From NCBI GenBank assembly GCA_009733575.1, contig ML769383.1, forward strand, positions 124,001 to 188,000: a DNA stretch of 64,000 nucleotides, in the 5' to 3' direction. A program made the translations under genes and the position numbers. Below, one piece after another: positions 1-12,544 of the stretch. This DNA is from Gymnopus androsaceus JB14 (Eukaryota > Basidiomycota > Agaricomycetes > Agaricales > Omphalotaceae). Within the stretch, counting starts at the first letter, position 1, and each line of letters starts with the position of its first letter. The notes under the pieces were generated by a model, which worked only from the letters and a program-made list of their open reading frames with translations, was not told the origin of the DNA and did no database searches.

Positions 1-505
1 TGTTTCGCTCACTGCATCCGTATGCGTTCCATCCATTCCAACTTTCAATAGGAAAACGCTTAAACGCAAGCACTATGAAGTATGAAGAAGTGGGACTGAC
101 CCTAGTGCCGGAAGCATTCCTGTATCCTTAGATGGTGGAGTTGTAGGGGCTGTAACAGCAATCCCCGTCAATGAAGGCGGGGACGCGGTGGATGTTGATG
201 TTCCGGAAGAACCACCAGATCCTTGGAGGCATTGCGAATAATAAGGATTAGACACCACGCAGGACCAACTGTTGCAATTCAGCACGGGAGTCCATACTGT
301 GACTTAATTACTGCCTACCCCGATTCACAGGTAGTTGCACCGGTCCAACCTATTCCACACCAGTTAAGCAAAGCGGTATGAAGGTCAAAATGTATATACC
401 TTGACCACCACACTGCCCGAAGGGGGGAGCAGTTTGTGCCAAGGCTAAAGAAACCTGAAGCGCAGATACTTGAATGAAGATGAGCAGGAAGTTTGAAGAG
501 AGCAT
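1..505 (-). CDS. CBM1-GH27 alpha-galactosidase, secreted (5' part)
   Basis: Secreted enzyme that removes terminal alpha-galactose from galactomannans and raffinose-type oligosaccharides. The ATG at 505 opens a 24-residue signal peptide (hydrophobic LLIFI and VSLALA, cleavage after ALA), giving mature QTAPPFGQCGGQG. Two introns split a complete CBM1: exon 1 ends at 400, the next reads GWTGATTCESG, the third gives WSCVVSNPYYSQCLQ. A Gly/Ser/Thr/Pro linker follows. A GTCAGT intron then joins LPALG to WNGWNAYGCSERN, which matches the conserved start of fungal GH27 catalytic domains (LPALGWNxWNAYGC). The catalytic aspartates lie beyond the left edge. The N-terminal CBM1 implies docking on cellulose in plant cell wall. 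The linker-to-GH27 join is my own splice reconstruction; the CBM1 is certain. Confidence 0.8.
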
Positions 506-792
506 TCGAGCAGATCTTACAGTGCATCGATTGAGGCTAAGGATTTAAAGCGATTGTAGTAGCAAGCCAAGAATTCTTGGGGTTATCTCGGTGTACCTTC
601 AATTCTTGCGTCGGATAAACAAGGTCTGCTGAGTAGAGTGTTGATTTCTCGGGACAATCGTATGCGAGGCCAAAGTCACGATGACGGTGAAGGACTAAAA
701 TGACATTGACAGGCGCTGAGGCAATATGCGCTAACGTGATCAATGCGTGATCAATCTTGGGAACATTACGCTTTAACCTTTCCATTCCTGTA
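506..792. promoter_or_regulatory. Divergent promoter region, GH27 / PH-domain gene
   Basis: Non-coding spacer of 287 bp between two divergent start codons. It must hold both promoters. I see no clear TATA box or other element I can name. Confidence 0.4.
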
Positions 793-3644
793 ATGGGACC
801 ACGACCATTAGAGTCGAATCATAGCTATGGATCTGCCAAGGAGCTCATCGGACTCTTCGAAGAAAACATATCTAAGCAACAACAAACTATTCCTTCTACC
901 CCGTCTCTCAGAAAACCTCCTTCACCGCGTCGAAAGAAAGACAAATCGCCTATCCGACAATCTCTCTCTAAAGTAATAGGTTTATTCAAGAAAGGAACTT
1001 CCATTCGACAGTTTCGTCATGCAGCTCCGCCACAATCTACGCCTTCTGAAGCACGCCTTTCCGGATCCCTCTTGTATCTATCACAGTACGAATCGACTAC
1101 CCTAGCTTGGATTCCTTGTATCGCAGCCATTGAAAATGGAACTATTCAGCTTTCTCCTCACACTAATTCCGACGCCCTTTCTATTCAACTCACACACTGC
1201 TCCGATGTACGTTCTTTATCTCAAATTAGCGAGGAAGAAATATCGCTTTTACCGACCGCTGGAGAGGGTGAAGAATTCAGGGTCTTTTGAACTTGTTTTC
1301 GATGGAGCTACAGAAAAGTTTGCTGCTCCGTCGATAAGAGACAGGGCGAGCTGGGTTAGTACGATCTGGTGAGTTTTCCCAAACACAAGCTGACTTCGCA
1401 ACTGAGCCATCTCTATAAGGGATGCCATTCTTCTGAAGCAAGAATCTAGGAGTATCTACAGATCTGAGCATTCGGAGAAACTACCGTCATTCACGCAACC
1501 AGAGTCCATCGCGAACTTTCATCTAGCCGATGTCTCGAAACCATTGCCCCAACCTGTCGAAGAGAGAAGTTTGCCTTCTCTTCCTCCTCCAAGCGAAAGC
1601 GACTCCCTCAACTTTAAGCTCCTCACCGCTTTCCTGCTTCTGTGCCTTTACGCAACTTCTCGGTCGGCCAACCTCCTTCATGCATACCGCCAATCATTGC
1701 ACATAGTCTCTCGGTGCCTCCTACATCTCCACTTCGCTAGTACTTCTATCGCCAACCTGAGCAAACGATCAATGGTCAAGCAGCGTCTTGCCCAAATGGA
1801 AAGAGACTATTCGGAAACTTCAGTCATCTCTTCACCGCTTTCGCCGCGTAGAAATAGGCCTCTTCCATCTCCGCACTCGATGAAAGGTTCCACCGATACA
1901 ATAAAACGAACGAATAGTGGCGACTCGATAGTGGAATCCTACAGTTACTTCAACCCGACGAATTATATCCCAAAGGCGACATACTGGTCTCGGCCAGCTG
2001 TTTCCCCGATAGCAGAAGATCTTCCAAGAGAAACTGGTACTGAAGAGATTGTTTACCATGCAGCCGTCGCCGCTGCGGGTAGACACTCGAGAACAGACTC
2101 TACGCCCCAGTGAACGCGATCTTCCGACGCAATCCCGGCCCTACCACGACACGGCAGATCTAATCGCAGCGCAAGAAGTTCAGAATTCCAAACAAATGGT
2201 CGCTTTGAACGAGATTCGCCATTCCATCTCCAACGTCGACAGCCGAGTATCCAGCACGGACCAAACTTTACTGGGCATTGACCAAAAGTTGGGAGCGCTT
2301 CGAAATTCCGATCGATTCGAGTGCTGTAGTGTCACCGGCAAATAACTCTGGTGTTTCCGCTCAGGATATGGCTGAGCATTCAAAAATCTCTGGAAGCTCT
2401 GCAGGCACACCTATTGTCCAATGTTACCGATGCAATCAAGCGATTAGAGGAAGCTTCTAAGAGTCGGCCCGCATCTGAATCGACAACTTACGAGTCTGCC
2501 GTCGCGTCTTCTGATGCACAAGCACAGGTGATGATGTCTGTTGAAGTTAATTTCATCAAAACTGACTTGTTTGAATATAGCTTACAGACGCGCTTGCTCT
2601 CTTACGCGACCACAACGACAAGGATAGTCAGCGCGACCAACTGCAAGCAGATAGCGTGCGGTATCTAAACGAACTGAATGTCGTACGTACTTCTTTCCTT
2701 AATAATTCTGATATGCCTCACCAACCAGTCGCCTGCAGTGGCTTGAAACATTTGTCAACGGCGGAACTTCTCAGATTCAGGTCTTGTCCACCTCTGTGCA
2801 GCAAGTACTCCACTCTCTAGGAGCTATTGCGTCTCAGGATGGCGTCCAAGGATCCGGCCTTCTCCATGATGTCCAACGCCTGGCTCAAGAAGGACAGATT
2901 CATAACCAGAACACCGCGGCGTTGCATACTTCTCTGAACAACATTATTAACCATCTCAACTCTCAGGCCGGATTTCCGGGACAGCCGATATGTGTGTGAT
3001 CCTCGTTTTTCAATGACATGGTATTTGACCTGACATATGTATTCCAACTAGCTACTCAAGGCATCGCTGAACTCATAGAACGGCAACGCCAGGATCATGA
3101 GGGTCTTATCAGAACGTTGGCCAACGGTAAGTCCACAGGAGAATCATTTCTTCCTTGGGCTCTAATGGACTCTGTTAAGAATTGTCCAACGAGATCAAAG
3201 ATGAACGTCTGCGTTTTGTGGATGCAATGCGTGAAGCTACTGCGATCAACGTTCAGGGTACGCAAAAATCTCTCAGTTTTCAATGTTGGCGCTGAATGCG
3301 TCTGTTTCCAGCCCATGTAGAACAGTTTAAGAAGGAACTGAAACGCGAGGTCCAGGGTATGACAAAAGAAGTTGGGCGGTTACACCAGGAAAAGCAAAGC
3401 ATTGAGAACCAGATCGCCGATCTGTTTGCTTTCTACTCCAAGCAGGCAAATAATGGCACTATTCCGGCGAGTGATTCCCTCCTGCTGTATATGCACATTT
3501 GAATAATATTTTTCCTAGCCTGCGTCGGTACCCGCTTTTGAAGAGGCATTTTCGACTTATTCTAATCCACAGAGCCGCCGCGGAGGACTCCGTACCCCAC
3601 AACCTAGCCCTGAGCGCCGCAGGAGACCCGGAGATCTCAAGTAG
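793..3644 (+). CDS. PH-domain and coiled-coil protein
   Basis: Likely membrane-associated scaffold; function unknown. The ATG at 793 (MGPRPLESNHSYG) precedes a basic Ser/Pro-rich stretch. A pleckstrin-homology domain follows, from LSGSLLYLSQYEST to the closing helix RASWVSTIWDAILL, the usual W near the PH end. An intron at about 1371-1421 follows that W. A Ser/Pro-rich middle contains a hydrophobic stretch (LLTAFLLLCLYA). The rest is heptad-rich coiled coil (for example VGRLHQEKQSIENQIADL) over several exons, ending in an Arg-rich tail ERRRRPGDLK and TAG at 3642-3644. Two frame breaks interrupt conserved sequence, each fixed by removing one base: TTTT near 1281-1284 inside the PH domain and CCCC near 2110. 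Alternative: a short unrecognised intron near 1,980-2,050. Confidence 0.6.
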
Positions 3645-3726
3645 TTGTATTACGTGGATATCTTTGGAAAGCAGGGCGAGAGCAATATAACAAACAGAGA
3701 ACTTGAAAGCAAGGATATTTTACAAA

Positions 3727-6700
3727 TTATTTTCGATTTGGGTCGATCCAACGTGCAGTCGCTGCAATACGGAAATTGGAAGGTTCAACCATATGTCTAT
3801 CATGCATTTATTATCACTAGGGCTTACGACGGTAGAAGCGGAGACTTACTCGTAGAATTGTTGAACGCCTGCTCCGTCCATCACTAGTAAAGTAAGTATG
3901 TAGCTGAGGGTGTTGACGGTCGACTCTGCCTCTTACCTAGAACATCCCCGTGCCGAAGAACGACAGTTAAGCAAACTTTTCTCTCGGGTCCATGTTTGAC
4001 GTGTCGTCGACGGAAATGCATAAGAGCCGGAGAACCAAGGGAGAGTCCGGCGACGACCTCTCCCAGACCCTTTTCATCGTCCGTGTGGAACTGAAGAAAG
4101 TGTTATTCAAATTTAAACTCTTCATCCACGATCATCGTTCACGTACAGACATCTTCTGTTTTTCCATATAAGCAGCACTATGATGTCTGAATTAGGGAAC
4201 CTGAAGTTTGTAAGCTGCTTGAGATATACCTGAGCACTTCATTAAACTGGAGCTCTTTCTCCAAAGCCTGACTTGTACGCTCTACAATGAATTTCCGAGC
4301 TTCAATCACAGCGGATGGTGCTTCCTCCCAAGAAAGCGTGTTTGCACTTCCTCCGACATACTGTTGAGTTGTTGAGCGAAGGTCGAGTTGAAATAAGTAA
4401 AAGGACTCAACGTGGTAAGGCTCTCCACAGTTTTGTGAAAAGTAATTCGTGAGAAGTGAGCCCCGAAGTTTATGCTATGTTATTCAATTTCATACAACTG
4501 GTGTCTTCTGGGGCAGTCGGGCTTACACTTCGCAATGGCCATCTCCTGAATTGCAGAATGCCCTCGGAGGCTTGCTTTTGATATTCCTCGAAGAGAGTAT
4601 CCACTCGTTCTTGAGGAGCCATTGAATTATGCTGAATATGATGGATACGACCTCTGCACCAGATAAATTAAAGATTATACCACGACTTATCCTAAGAATG
4701 CACACCTTCCTTCGGGTAACACGAATGTTTGAACATGTCCTCCAGAACTAGCATTTCCGAAAAATCGCGGAGGCTCTCTGACAATACCTGAACATAATAT
4801 AATCATGATATTTTGGCACATATGAAGACTTTACCTGTCTCCTTGCCCAAAGAATTGTAGTGGGATGTCATCGTCGATATGTTTTTCAATTCTGCTGCAC
4901 GGCGAATTGATCCAGTAACTTTTAGCACATGCTATACGGATATGAGTGAGAGACGATCACTCGAGGCTATGGATGCTGACCTGACAGTTAGCACACTCCC
5001 AATGCTGCCATTTAAACCTGTCGTTCAATCGTAAGACACTGAAAGACAGTAGGTAAAGGATTACTTACCGACACGACAGTCTACCACACTTGATGCAATG
5101 CATCCCTCTTGTAAAGGATTGGACGGTCGTGATTCTATTTGAAGGAGATGTTACAGGCGGGGGTGGAATAATGTTTCTAAGCCCGTCATCAAGAGGCGGG
5201 AGAGACCGCAATCGTAGAAACTCTTCATGAAAGTCCAATTCATCGGGAAACGGAACATATCCTATTTCCGGTAAAGTCCAAAACTGAGAGCAGGTGGAAT
5301 TGAGACATCCCCAGCCTACAGAGAAAACAAGTGGACTACGCATTTCGCAATGAGGGCAAGTCCTATCTGTGCGTCCTGGACTGTCGATCCTTGAGAGCCT
5401 GGCGTGTTTGAAAGATAAATAGTACATACGTCCTTTCCGAAAGCAAGAATTGTGATATTTTGACTAAAAGGGCCGTTCAGAGACTTTAACTTTGGAAGCA
5501 ATTCCACGTAAAGCACCTGGGATACGCCTGGTTCTTGAAATTGAGTCTGTTTCACGAACAACAGACTTGGAGTCTTCGACGTCAGCGAGCATATCAACGT
5601 CTTCATAGTCACTTTCAGAGGTTCGTGCATTATCGTTCTCTACACTTTCATGGATGGTGTTTTCTGATGAAACCGGCGGTTGTATGGGAGAGAAATTCAA
5701 TGCTTCATCCTTACGCGCATGCCACCACGGCTGACCCTTTTGTTTTGTCCAGGTCAGTGCAAGTCCATACAAGCGAGAGTAAAAAACACCTGTTCTTCGC
5801 ACCACTGGAAGGCAAACTTGAAACGCACATGCTTCTGGCCAGACTTGGTAGTTTCGTATTCAGCTATTGGACAAGTATATAGCTGCGTTCTCGCAAAAGG
5901 CATCGATTTACGCACCCCATGCGTGAGTGATGTTGTAGACACCGAGTACGGCATATGTAACGTTCTTGCCTCCAAGATCATAAGGAAAGAGTGCATATCT
6001 ATCGTCGATAAGAAGTACGAGCGGAATTTGTTGCCTGTAGTTGGTCAGTAGTGCTCGAACTAACGTATCGGTAGTTTAGTAAAAATCTTGAAGATATTAC
6101 AATATATTACCTGACTTGTCTTCTGCTTTTTGATCGTCTGCAAGCTTGACCTTCGTTTCGCCTTTAGATTGCTGCAAGCTCTCAGCCTTTCCTCCGCTGA
6201 ATTAAGTGGGTATAAGTAGATGAACAAGTTATAACACGACTTTTACCCATGGGAAATTATGAGCTTTCCGTCATGAAGAAAGCCATCGCGTCTATACAAC
6301 GAGGAATAAGATAGATAGAGTGGGGGTTTTCAATGAAATCATACTTTGCAGGAAAGCCGCTCAATAGATAGCCTTTGGTGACGTTATTGGCGAAGTAAAC
6401 ACCTCCTTGGTAGCTCCGGAACAAGTCAAAACTTTCGCATACTTCTTGTCGTGACTATAGAGCATTGAGAACCAAGGATTGCTGAAGGGTCATATACGTA
6501 CTTGGGCCCAAATGGGAGGCATCGCAGGAAGCTCCAATAGCACTTTCATCTTGAACTGCTGAGAGCTTTCCTGGTCATCGGGAGATGCCTCTGTTTTGAC
6601 TGTAGCTATTTCGTTAACGACGTCACAGCAGGGGTTTTTGTTTTCCGGATTGAAGGGTAGCGGTACTGGACAGTTACCGCAATCATGGGGTCCTATGCAC

Positions 6701-6852
6701 GAACGGGCTGACTCTGAGTTGGTGAGTTTTATTGCCTTGATAGAATCGTGATTGAAAGCTTCCACCGAGTCCAAAACTCTCTTTTTACTACACGTTTCAC
6801 GCGATACTCCAGAGTCTCCTGGCGTGTTGCAGAGAATCATGCTGATATTCAT
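3727..6852 (-). CDS. AlkB-like 2OG-Fe(II) dioxygenase with zinc ribbons
   Basis: Putative Fe(II)/2-oxoglutarate dioxygenase of the AlkB fold; the substrate (alkylated or methylated nucleic acid?) is unknown. The N-terminal part has the family block FRSYQGGVYFANNV..GYLLSG. A Cys cluster follows (CPHC...GCLNSTCSQFW, then MHCIKCGRLS with more Cys), probably zinc ribbons. The C-terminal catalytic core shows FHTDDEKGLGEVVAGLSLG (His-x-Asp iron ligands), then the distal His in EHMVEPSNFRIAATARWI, where RIAATAR fits the AlkB RxxxTxR signature. All key residues are present across small introns; the last exons join as RHGDVL/VMDGAGVQQFYE/HMVEP, with stop at 3727-3729. The start is 6852 or 6840, both in frame. 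Divergent from ATP16 with about 100 bp between. I recall this architecture only from Agaricomycetes. Confidence 0.75.
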
Positions 6853-6949
6853 GCTTGAAGTCAGAAGAGAGAAAGCAAGCGCCCGTGGATTCAGGCGCTG
6901 GCCGGAAGACGCCGAAGCATCACTTTCCGAAAACCTCCACCTCACAGTC

Positions 6950-7604
6950 ATGGCTGCTTCCCTAAGAATCGCAACCTCTGCTGTCCGCCGCACGCCGTCT
7001 GCTATCCACTTTGCTCGCCGTGGATATGCAGAGGCTACCGACAAAATCAAACTCTCTATGGCTTTGCCTCACCAAGTGTGTTCATTTTCTCCTCGATTTG
7101 TGATTTTGTTGAATCTCCTTCCAGTCCATCTTCAGCTCCACAGACGTCGTTCAGGTCAACCTTTGTGCTGCTACTGGTGACATGGGTATTCTGGCAAACC
7201 ACGTTCCTTCTGTCGAGCCTCTTCGACCTGGTGTTGTGGAGGTCATTGAATCTAGCGGTGCCAAGAAATTCTTCGGTGCGTCAAAGTATTGTTCTGCGTT
7301 TTACAACACTCTCATTATTTCTATCATAGTCTCTGGCGGATTTGCCACCGTTCACCCTAACAACAAACTTACAATCAATGCCGTCGAAGCAGCACCTTTG
7401 GAAGATTTCTCGATAGAGGTGCGTCTGTTGGAATATTTTTTTTGTCGTGTTTCTTACGCGTATATTAACCCGCAGGCCGTCCGCACTAACCTTCAGGAAG
7501 CACTCAAGATAGCTTCCGGCAATGGCACTGAAGAAGACAAGTTGGAGGCACGTATCGAGGCAGATGTGTACGAATCGCTCCAGCACGCATTGGGCTCAAA
7601 ATAA
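6950..7604 (+). CDS. ATP16: Mitochondrial F1F0-ATP synthase subunit delta
   Basis: Central-stalk subunit of mitochondrial ATP synthase (homologous to bacterial epsilon), coupling rotation of the c-ring to F1 catalysis at the inner membrane. The ATG at 6950 starts a typical matrix-targeting presequence (MAASLRIATSAVRRTPSAI, with HFARRGYAEA next). After a short intron come VNLCAATGDMGILANHVPS and LRPGVVEVIE, the family's beta-sandwich signature. Then GGFATVHPNNKLTINAVEA and a C-terminal helical hairpin (LQEALKIASGNGTEEDKLEARIEADVYESL). Three introns; no frame breaks; about 165 residues, normal for the family. Stop at 7602-7604. The 97-bp gap to the divergent AlkB-like gene must serve as a shared promoter. 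Confidence 0.95.
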
Positions 7605-7750
7605 GGGAATTCTTTCGCGTTGACGCATAACATTCGTAGAAAGGAGATAGAGAATGCAACATTGTTAACAACCGTTCAAAATATTGGCATATATACAGGC
7701 CACGGAGAACAGTGAAAGTCCCGTCTACAGATCCTATAAGCTAAGTATAA

Positions 7751-10457
7751 TTAATGTGATAAGGAGCCCTTGTCGGCGTCTCCGCCCGTATAATCTTGAG
7801 GAAGAAGGTCTGATGCAGACCGTACGCCTCGTTCACTGGAATAAGGCCATTAAGAGTGAAACCGCGATCATAAGATCTAGTTCACTTACATTTCATCTAT
7901 TGCCACTATCAGATCATAATTTATTTCTTGTGTAACCACAGAGTCGCGAGCGTATGCAGGATGTGCTTGAACAAAATTCCGAATCCAAGTTGCAGGCGTA
8001 AGTAAAGAACCTGAAGGGAGCTTGAGAAAGAAAATCAATTTACGATACAGACAACGCTTACCATTTGACCGCAGGCGAATAAGGTTAAGATAGTTATGAA
8101 TCTTGGTCAACTCTTCCTCTTGAACATCTAATGTGTCAATATACGCTAGTACCAGACTTAAAAGACCCGGGGAGTCTCCCTTTATAGAGAATGTTAGCTC
8201 ACAATGCCTTTATGTGTAAAGAGCACCGACCTTCCCATTCATTATCTCATCCAAGGTCATTTCCTCGTACTCCTCTTCCACGGGCGCCTTAACAACACCA
8301 TTTTCAGGCATCTCTGGTGGTGGGAAGCAATTCCTTAGCTTCCTGTCCTTTGGTCGAGATTCGCCAACTGGAGAACTAGATCCAGAAGAGTTCGGGCTAT
8401 CCCTAGTGGAGTAGAAATCCTTGCGGAAATAAAATTTGCTTGACTTGGAAGCACCTCTGCCTTGTGCGCGCGCCATGTTTTCGTCCACCTCCAGTCAAAA
8501 CGTCAGCGAGAAGCCTATGCTTCACTTCAACCGATAAATTTACCTTTGAAATTGGTATGTAGAAGTTTAGATTGAAGCTTAAGATGGCGCGCGAAAGAAG
8601 GGTTATGAACACTGCGTAGGCCGCGTTCTCGTAGTCTGTCATTTGGACCTCCATGCTACGAAACTCCACCCGCCAGCCGATAGGTGAGTTTGGGGGTGGG
8701 GGCTTGAAGCGCAACGTCTGCCAGTTAGTGGACTGAATATTCTATGGACGATTGATTTCGTCAGGAAAACGCGAGATTTTTGCACACAGTGAGCTCTTAC
8801 TTCGAAGTGATCATTGCTTATTTCGTCGTCTTGATCAATCATTTCAGAGAAAACCACCAAGGGATCTCGGATAAATAAATGCGCAAGGTGTTTGGAGAGT
8901 AAATCATCGATACCTATGGTAAGTTTAATCAAGTTGAATGGAGCCATATAAGACATCAACTTACCATGCTGCCTTAAGCGATTGTAGGTACACTCGTCAA
9001 TGACAATAGGTTGGTCATTGTATTCCGGCCTGTTCCTCCAGTCCTCGGAAATGTACAAATCCACGCTGTCGTAACGAGATTTCGGAATCCTGAATCGGTC
9101 ATGTTCAAGGGGCTGTAATCTACAAAGTAAGCAACCTTTCATTAGAGGCGACACCAGTTGAATATACCTTGAGGCCCCGCTCTTCTTCCGTACGATCATC
9201 AACGCTCCCCGCTACAACATTCCAGCGACAGTCAACATCGCTAAGATAGCCTCGCCAAATAGGACTTGCGGCAGTCAAGGCCAACTATTTTCGTATTAGA
9301 CCAAGATATCATTAGCGTAGGACTTGGTTTACCATGATAGGACCAAGAGGTAATAGTCCATCGTATAGCCGTCGGGCATCGTTCACATTACAGGCTTGGT
9401 ATGTCAGCTGCAAGCAACAGCATCCCATACCAAAGCCCATGGCGTCCATGTATATGTGGTCGGGCAACGCTGCTCCGTTCTTAGCCTCTATACAATAGAT
9501 GAGACGTGCTATAACAGTGAAATACAGCAGAACCAACCTGGATCCTCTGGGTAGATCGAACGATCCCATGGAATCGTTGGATCAATGAAAGGGCGAGGTG
9601 TCTTCTCATCGAGGAATATTGGCAAGTTGATCGCTACTTTGGAACCTCGTCTACTACGAATATTGGCGGTTAGAGTGCTGTGCAAAGCTTTCAGCTGAAT
9701 GAATTGTTAAGTGGAGGAGTTTCAAGAACTGACGGGAATCGGGCGTGAGGGTTAGTGATTTCCTCAGGAAGGAATAAACTATGGCTGGAAACTGCCTGGT
9801 GTGGGTCGTAATAAGGTTCGGTAAACTGACCAGGAGATCCAAGGCGGGGGAAGGAGGTCAGGGTCAACGGGATTTCATTTGGTTTTAGGTGTTTCCGAGC
9901 TAAAGTCCTCCTTACTTCATAATGAGCTCTCTATCGGATCCATGAAGCGTTGGAGCTTACCTATAACGCATGTTCTTCTCAACTGCAAGTAAATCTGCGA
10001 TGGATCCGGTAAACGGCGAACCAGGAGTAGATTCTAACATGTAACGTCCATATTCAGGATGAAAAGTAGGTACCACAATGCTTCATCAGTAGTGTGAGTT
10101 TTGCTACAAGTTCTGAAAGAAGTTCCACGTACGAGTCCTCGGTTTCTGACGATAAATCCTTCACGATCGAGCTCAATTTGGACAGAATCTCCGTTTGCCG
10201 AAGAGAAAGCTTTGCATTCTTATTTTCATCATCGAGCGCAACGACCATGTATTCGATCTAATGTCGATGAATAAGAAAATTTTGAGGATAAAGTGACGAA
10301 AAAGTACCTCATCTCCCCAAAGTAGCTCATCTCCATTTTTATCCTTTAGACGATCCCAGGTATGGAGGAATTGTGTGATTCCATGGCTTCGTATGTGTTC
10401 GGCAACTTTTTTCGTGTCATCCCATGTTAGGGGCGTCCCAAGAGATAGCAGGCCCAT
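7751..10457 (-). CDS. GSH1: Glutamate-cysteine ligase catalytic subunit
   Basis: Makes gamma-glutamylcysteine from Glu, Cys and ATP, the rate-limiting step of glutathione synthesis in the cytosol. The start at 10457 gives [14 protein letters not shown], the invariant N-terminus of the eukaryotic family. Further blocks in order: [92 protein letters not shown] and [14 protein letters not shown]. The last exon reads [15 protein letters not shown], ending at TAA 7751-7753. About ten introns; every join I followed stays in frame. Tail-to-tail with ATP16 (about 150 bp apart). No regulatory motif such as an AP-1 site was established. Confidence 0.93.
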
Positions 10458-10838
10458 CGCGGTGTTGATGAGGGGGGTAAAGCAAACAGGAAGGTTCAAA
10501 AGCCAGTTTTGTAAGAAGACCCGGGTCGAAAACAAATGGCTAAGCAAATGGCTGACAACGCTTCTTTGAGGTTTGTCATACGAACTACTAGGACGGAACT
10601 TCGGAGCTTATCATCCGCAGATTATAAAGATTTCCTCTATACATCAATCAAAATCCAATTCATTCAGCATATGTATGCTGGCTTGTGCTCGGGCACTAAT
10701 GGCCGACGCTCCTGAAAATCAGCTCCTCAGTTGCTTCGACTTTGGTTTTTTTGTTCGTTGGCTATGTTGCAATAGTATTTAGCATATCCCGACTATAGTA
10801 CGAACATTTGTATGTACGGGATGTTCTTTGGTATCCAG
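10458..10838. other. Intergenic, no gene seen
   Basis: 380 bp between the GSH1 start and the ATG6 stop (both on -), so it holds the GSH1 promoter and the ATG6 3' end. Short open frames here lack conserved sequence. Nothing else recognised. Confidence 0.5.
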
Positions 10839-12544
10839 CTATCCATTCACACCATTCGTGGCCCATTTCAAGCATATCTTTAGAGCAAGAAGAACGTGTC
10901 GTAAAGAACGCGTCCACGCTTCCTCTTGATTGAATTGCAGCTTTATAGAAACATCTCCGATTTTGTCCTTGGATATTCTATATAAAGTTGGTCAGCATCG
11001 AGCTAGATCTTGAATGTGAACTAAGAAACCGCACTGGTGAGGGAAATCGACACTGGGATCTTGAGACTTGATATAGTCAATAAGGCTTTTCAAGCAATCA
11101 ATGAAGGCCACCATCCCAAAATCAAATCGTCGGTTATGCAGCAGCCTTCCCATATGCCCAGAACCATACAGTTCATAGCTAGCTTTGTCACCGGCAGTCC
11201 GTTCGATCCGCGAGAACGAGCCCATGGGTATCAGACGATAACTAGAGAAATAGTAGTGTGAAGTGAGGATCAGAAAAACGAACATACCTTTCAAACTTGT
11301 AGTCGAGTTTTCTCGCGATCGTGTGTAAAAGAAGGAGCGTTTGTCCCCAAGCCGCATTGATTTCTGCCCACTCAACCTGTAGATAATCAGCCGAGATTGA
11401 GGCAAAATAAAGCATAAATGCTCACGGGAACCCCAGGGACTCTTCCTAATCGTAGTCCATTGATAGTCCCGAACACGCCATCGTGACCGATGCAAAAAGC
11501 GTCGTTATACACGTTGGTGCGTTCAAGCTTTTCGAGAACCACTGAATCTGCGGCGTAGGCAGCTCGCAAAGTGGCGAGCTGAGCTGTTTGTTGATCGGTA
11601 GCGAGTATATTGTCGTTGTGATTTCTCCAAAAACTGTAACGGAAAGTAAGGAACAAGAGCAGCAACTCTTTCAAGGAGGAACACACCTGGCTTCATCTAG
11701 TTCTAGCATTTTTTCTTCCTGTTCCAGAATCCTGAGCTCTTCGTCTAACTGCTGCCTCTCCTTCTCTGCCTCTTTTAACTGTTTAATCGCCAACTGCTCA
11801 TCCAGCTTTAACTTTTCGATCTTTTTCTCCGCTTCTTCTTTCGACAGACCCTGAGATTCACGCTCGCGCTCTTTCCTGACTTCCTTTTCAAATGCAATAT
11901 ATCCATCTCGCTCCTTCTTCGTCTCGTCCAACTGACGTTGTAATGACACAAGCAGGACTTGTGTGCATTCAGCACAGAGAGGATGATCGATATCTGTTCT
12001 GGATGATATTAAATTGAAAAGGCGCACAGTTGAACGCAAATGATGAGAAAGAGGTGGAGGATGCGGCGCGACAGGTTCTGGGGGCTTGGAAACAGGCGCA
12101 GGACTTGTCAAACCCTTAGCCTTGATCGATCCTTTCTTAGCGCGGAGCGGGGTAGATACAGATGGAGTGTGGTGAACGACGCTGTCTTGAAGTAGTACAA
12201 ACGAATCGTTTGGTGATAAAGAGTTAATTTGAGGTTGTTTACCCTGTGCTTTCGGTGACAAGGGGGCTACGGAGCTCGTAGATTTCTTCCAGACCTCCTT
12301 GACCGAAGAAGGAGCAGAAAGCTGTTCCAGCTTTTCAGTATCGGTCGCATGTCGAGCGTGCGTTGAAGACGACCTTGGAGGCAGGGACGCTATGATCGTG
12401 TCGTACGCAGAAGGAGCCAAATCAACTAGTGATGCATCCAACTGTCATGAGCATGCATTATAGCTTTGAATTTACTAGAAATTGGATGAAATTTACCTGC
12501 AGAGGCTCTTTGCACTGTTGACAAACAATAGATGGGTTGCTCAT
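10839..12544 (-). CDS. ATG6: Beclin-1/Atg6 autophagy protein
   Basis: Regulatory subunit of the Vps34 PI3-kinase complexes in autophagy and vacuolar sorting. The start at 12544 gives [16 protein letters not shown] with a conserved CxxC, then LDASL after an intron. A disordered Ser/Pro/Lys region precedes the second conserved pair ([20 protein letters not shown]). A long charged coiled coil follows ([20 protein letters not shown]). The C-terminal BARA/evolutionarily conserved domain begins [19 protein letters not shown] and includes [43 protein letters not shown] and [15 protein letters not shown]. The last exon ends [20 protein letters not shown], then LKW and a short tail, TAG at 10839-10841. 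Introns split the last third. Divergent from the caspase-like gene. Confidence 0.93.

Noticed and set aside
2317..2367. A further frame break in the PH/coiled-coil gene
   Set aside because: A GTGCTG...CTCAG intron of about 48 bp restores the frame (DRFE to IWLSIQKSLEALQ), so no indel is needed.
11588..11854. Ser-rich + strand frame within ATG6
   Set aside because: Shadow of the Glu/Lys-rich coiled coil on the minus strand.
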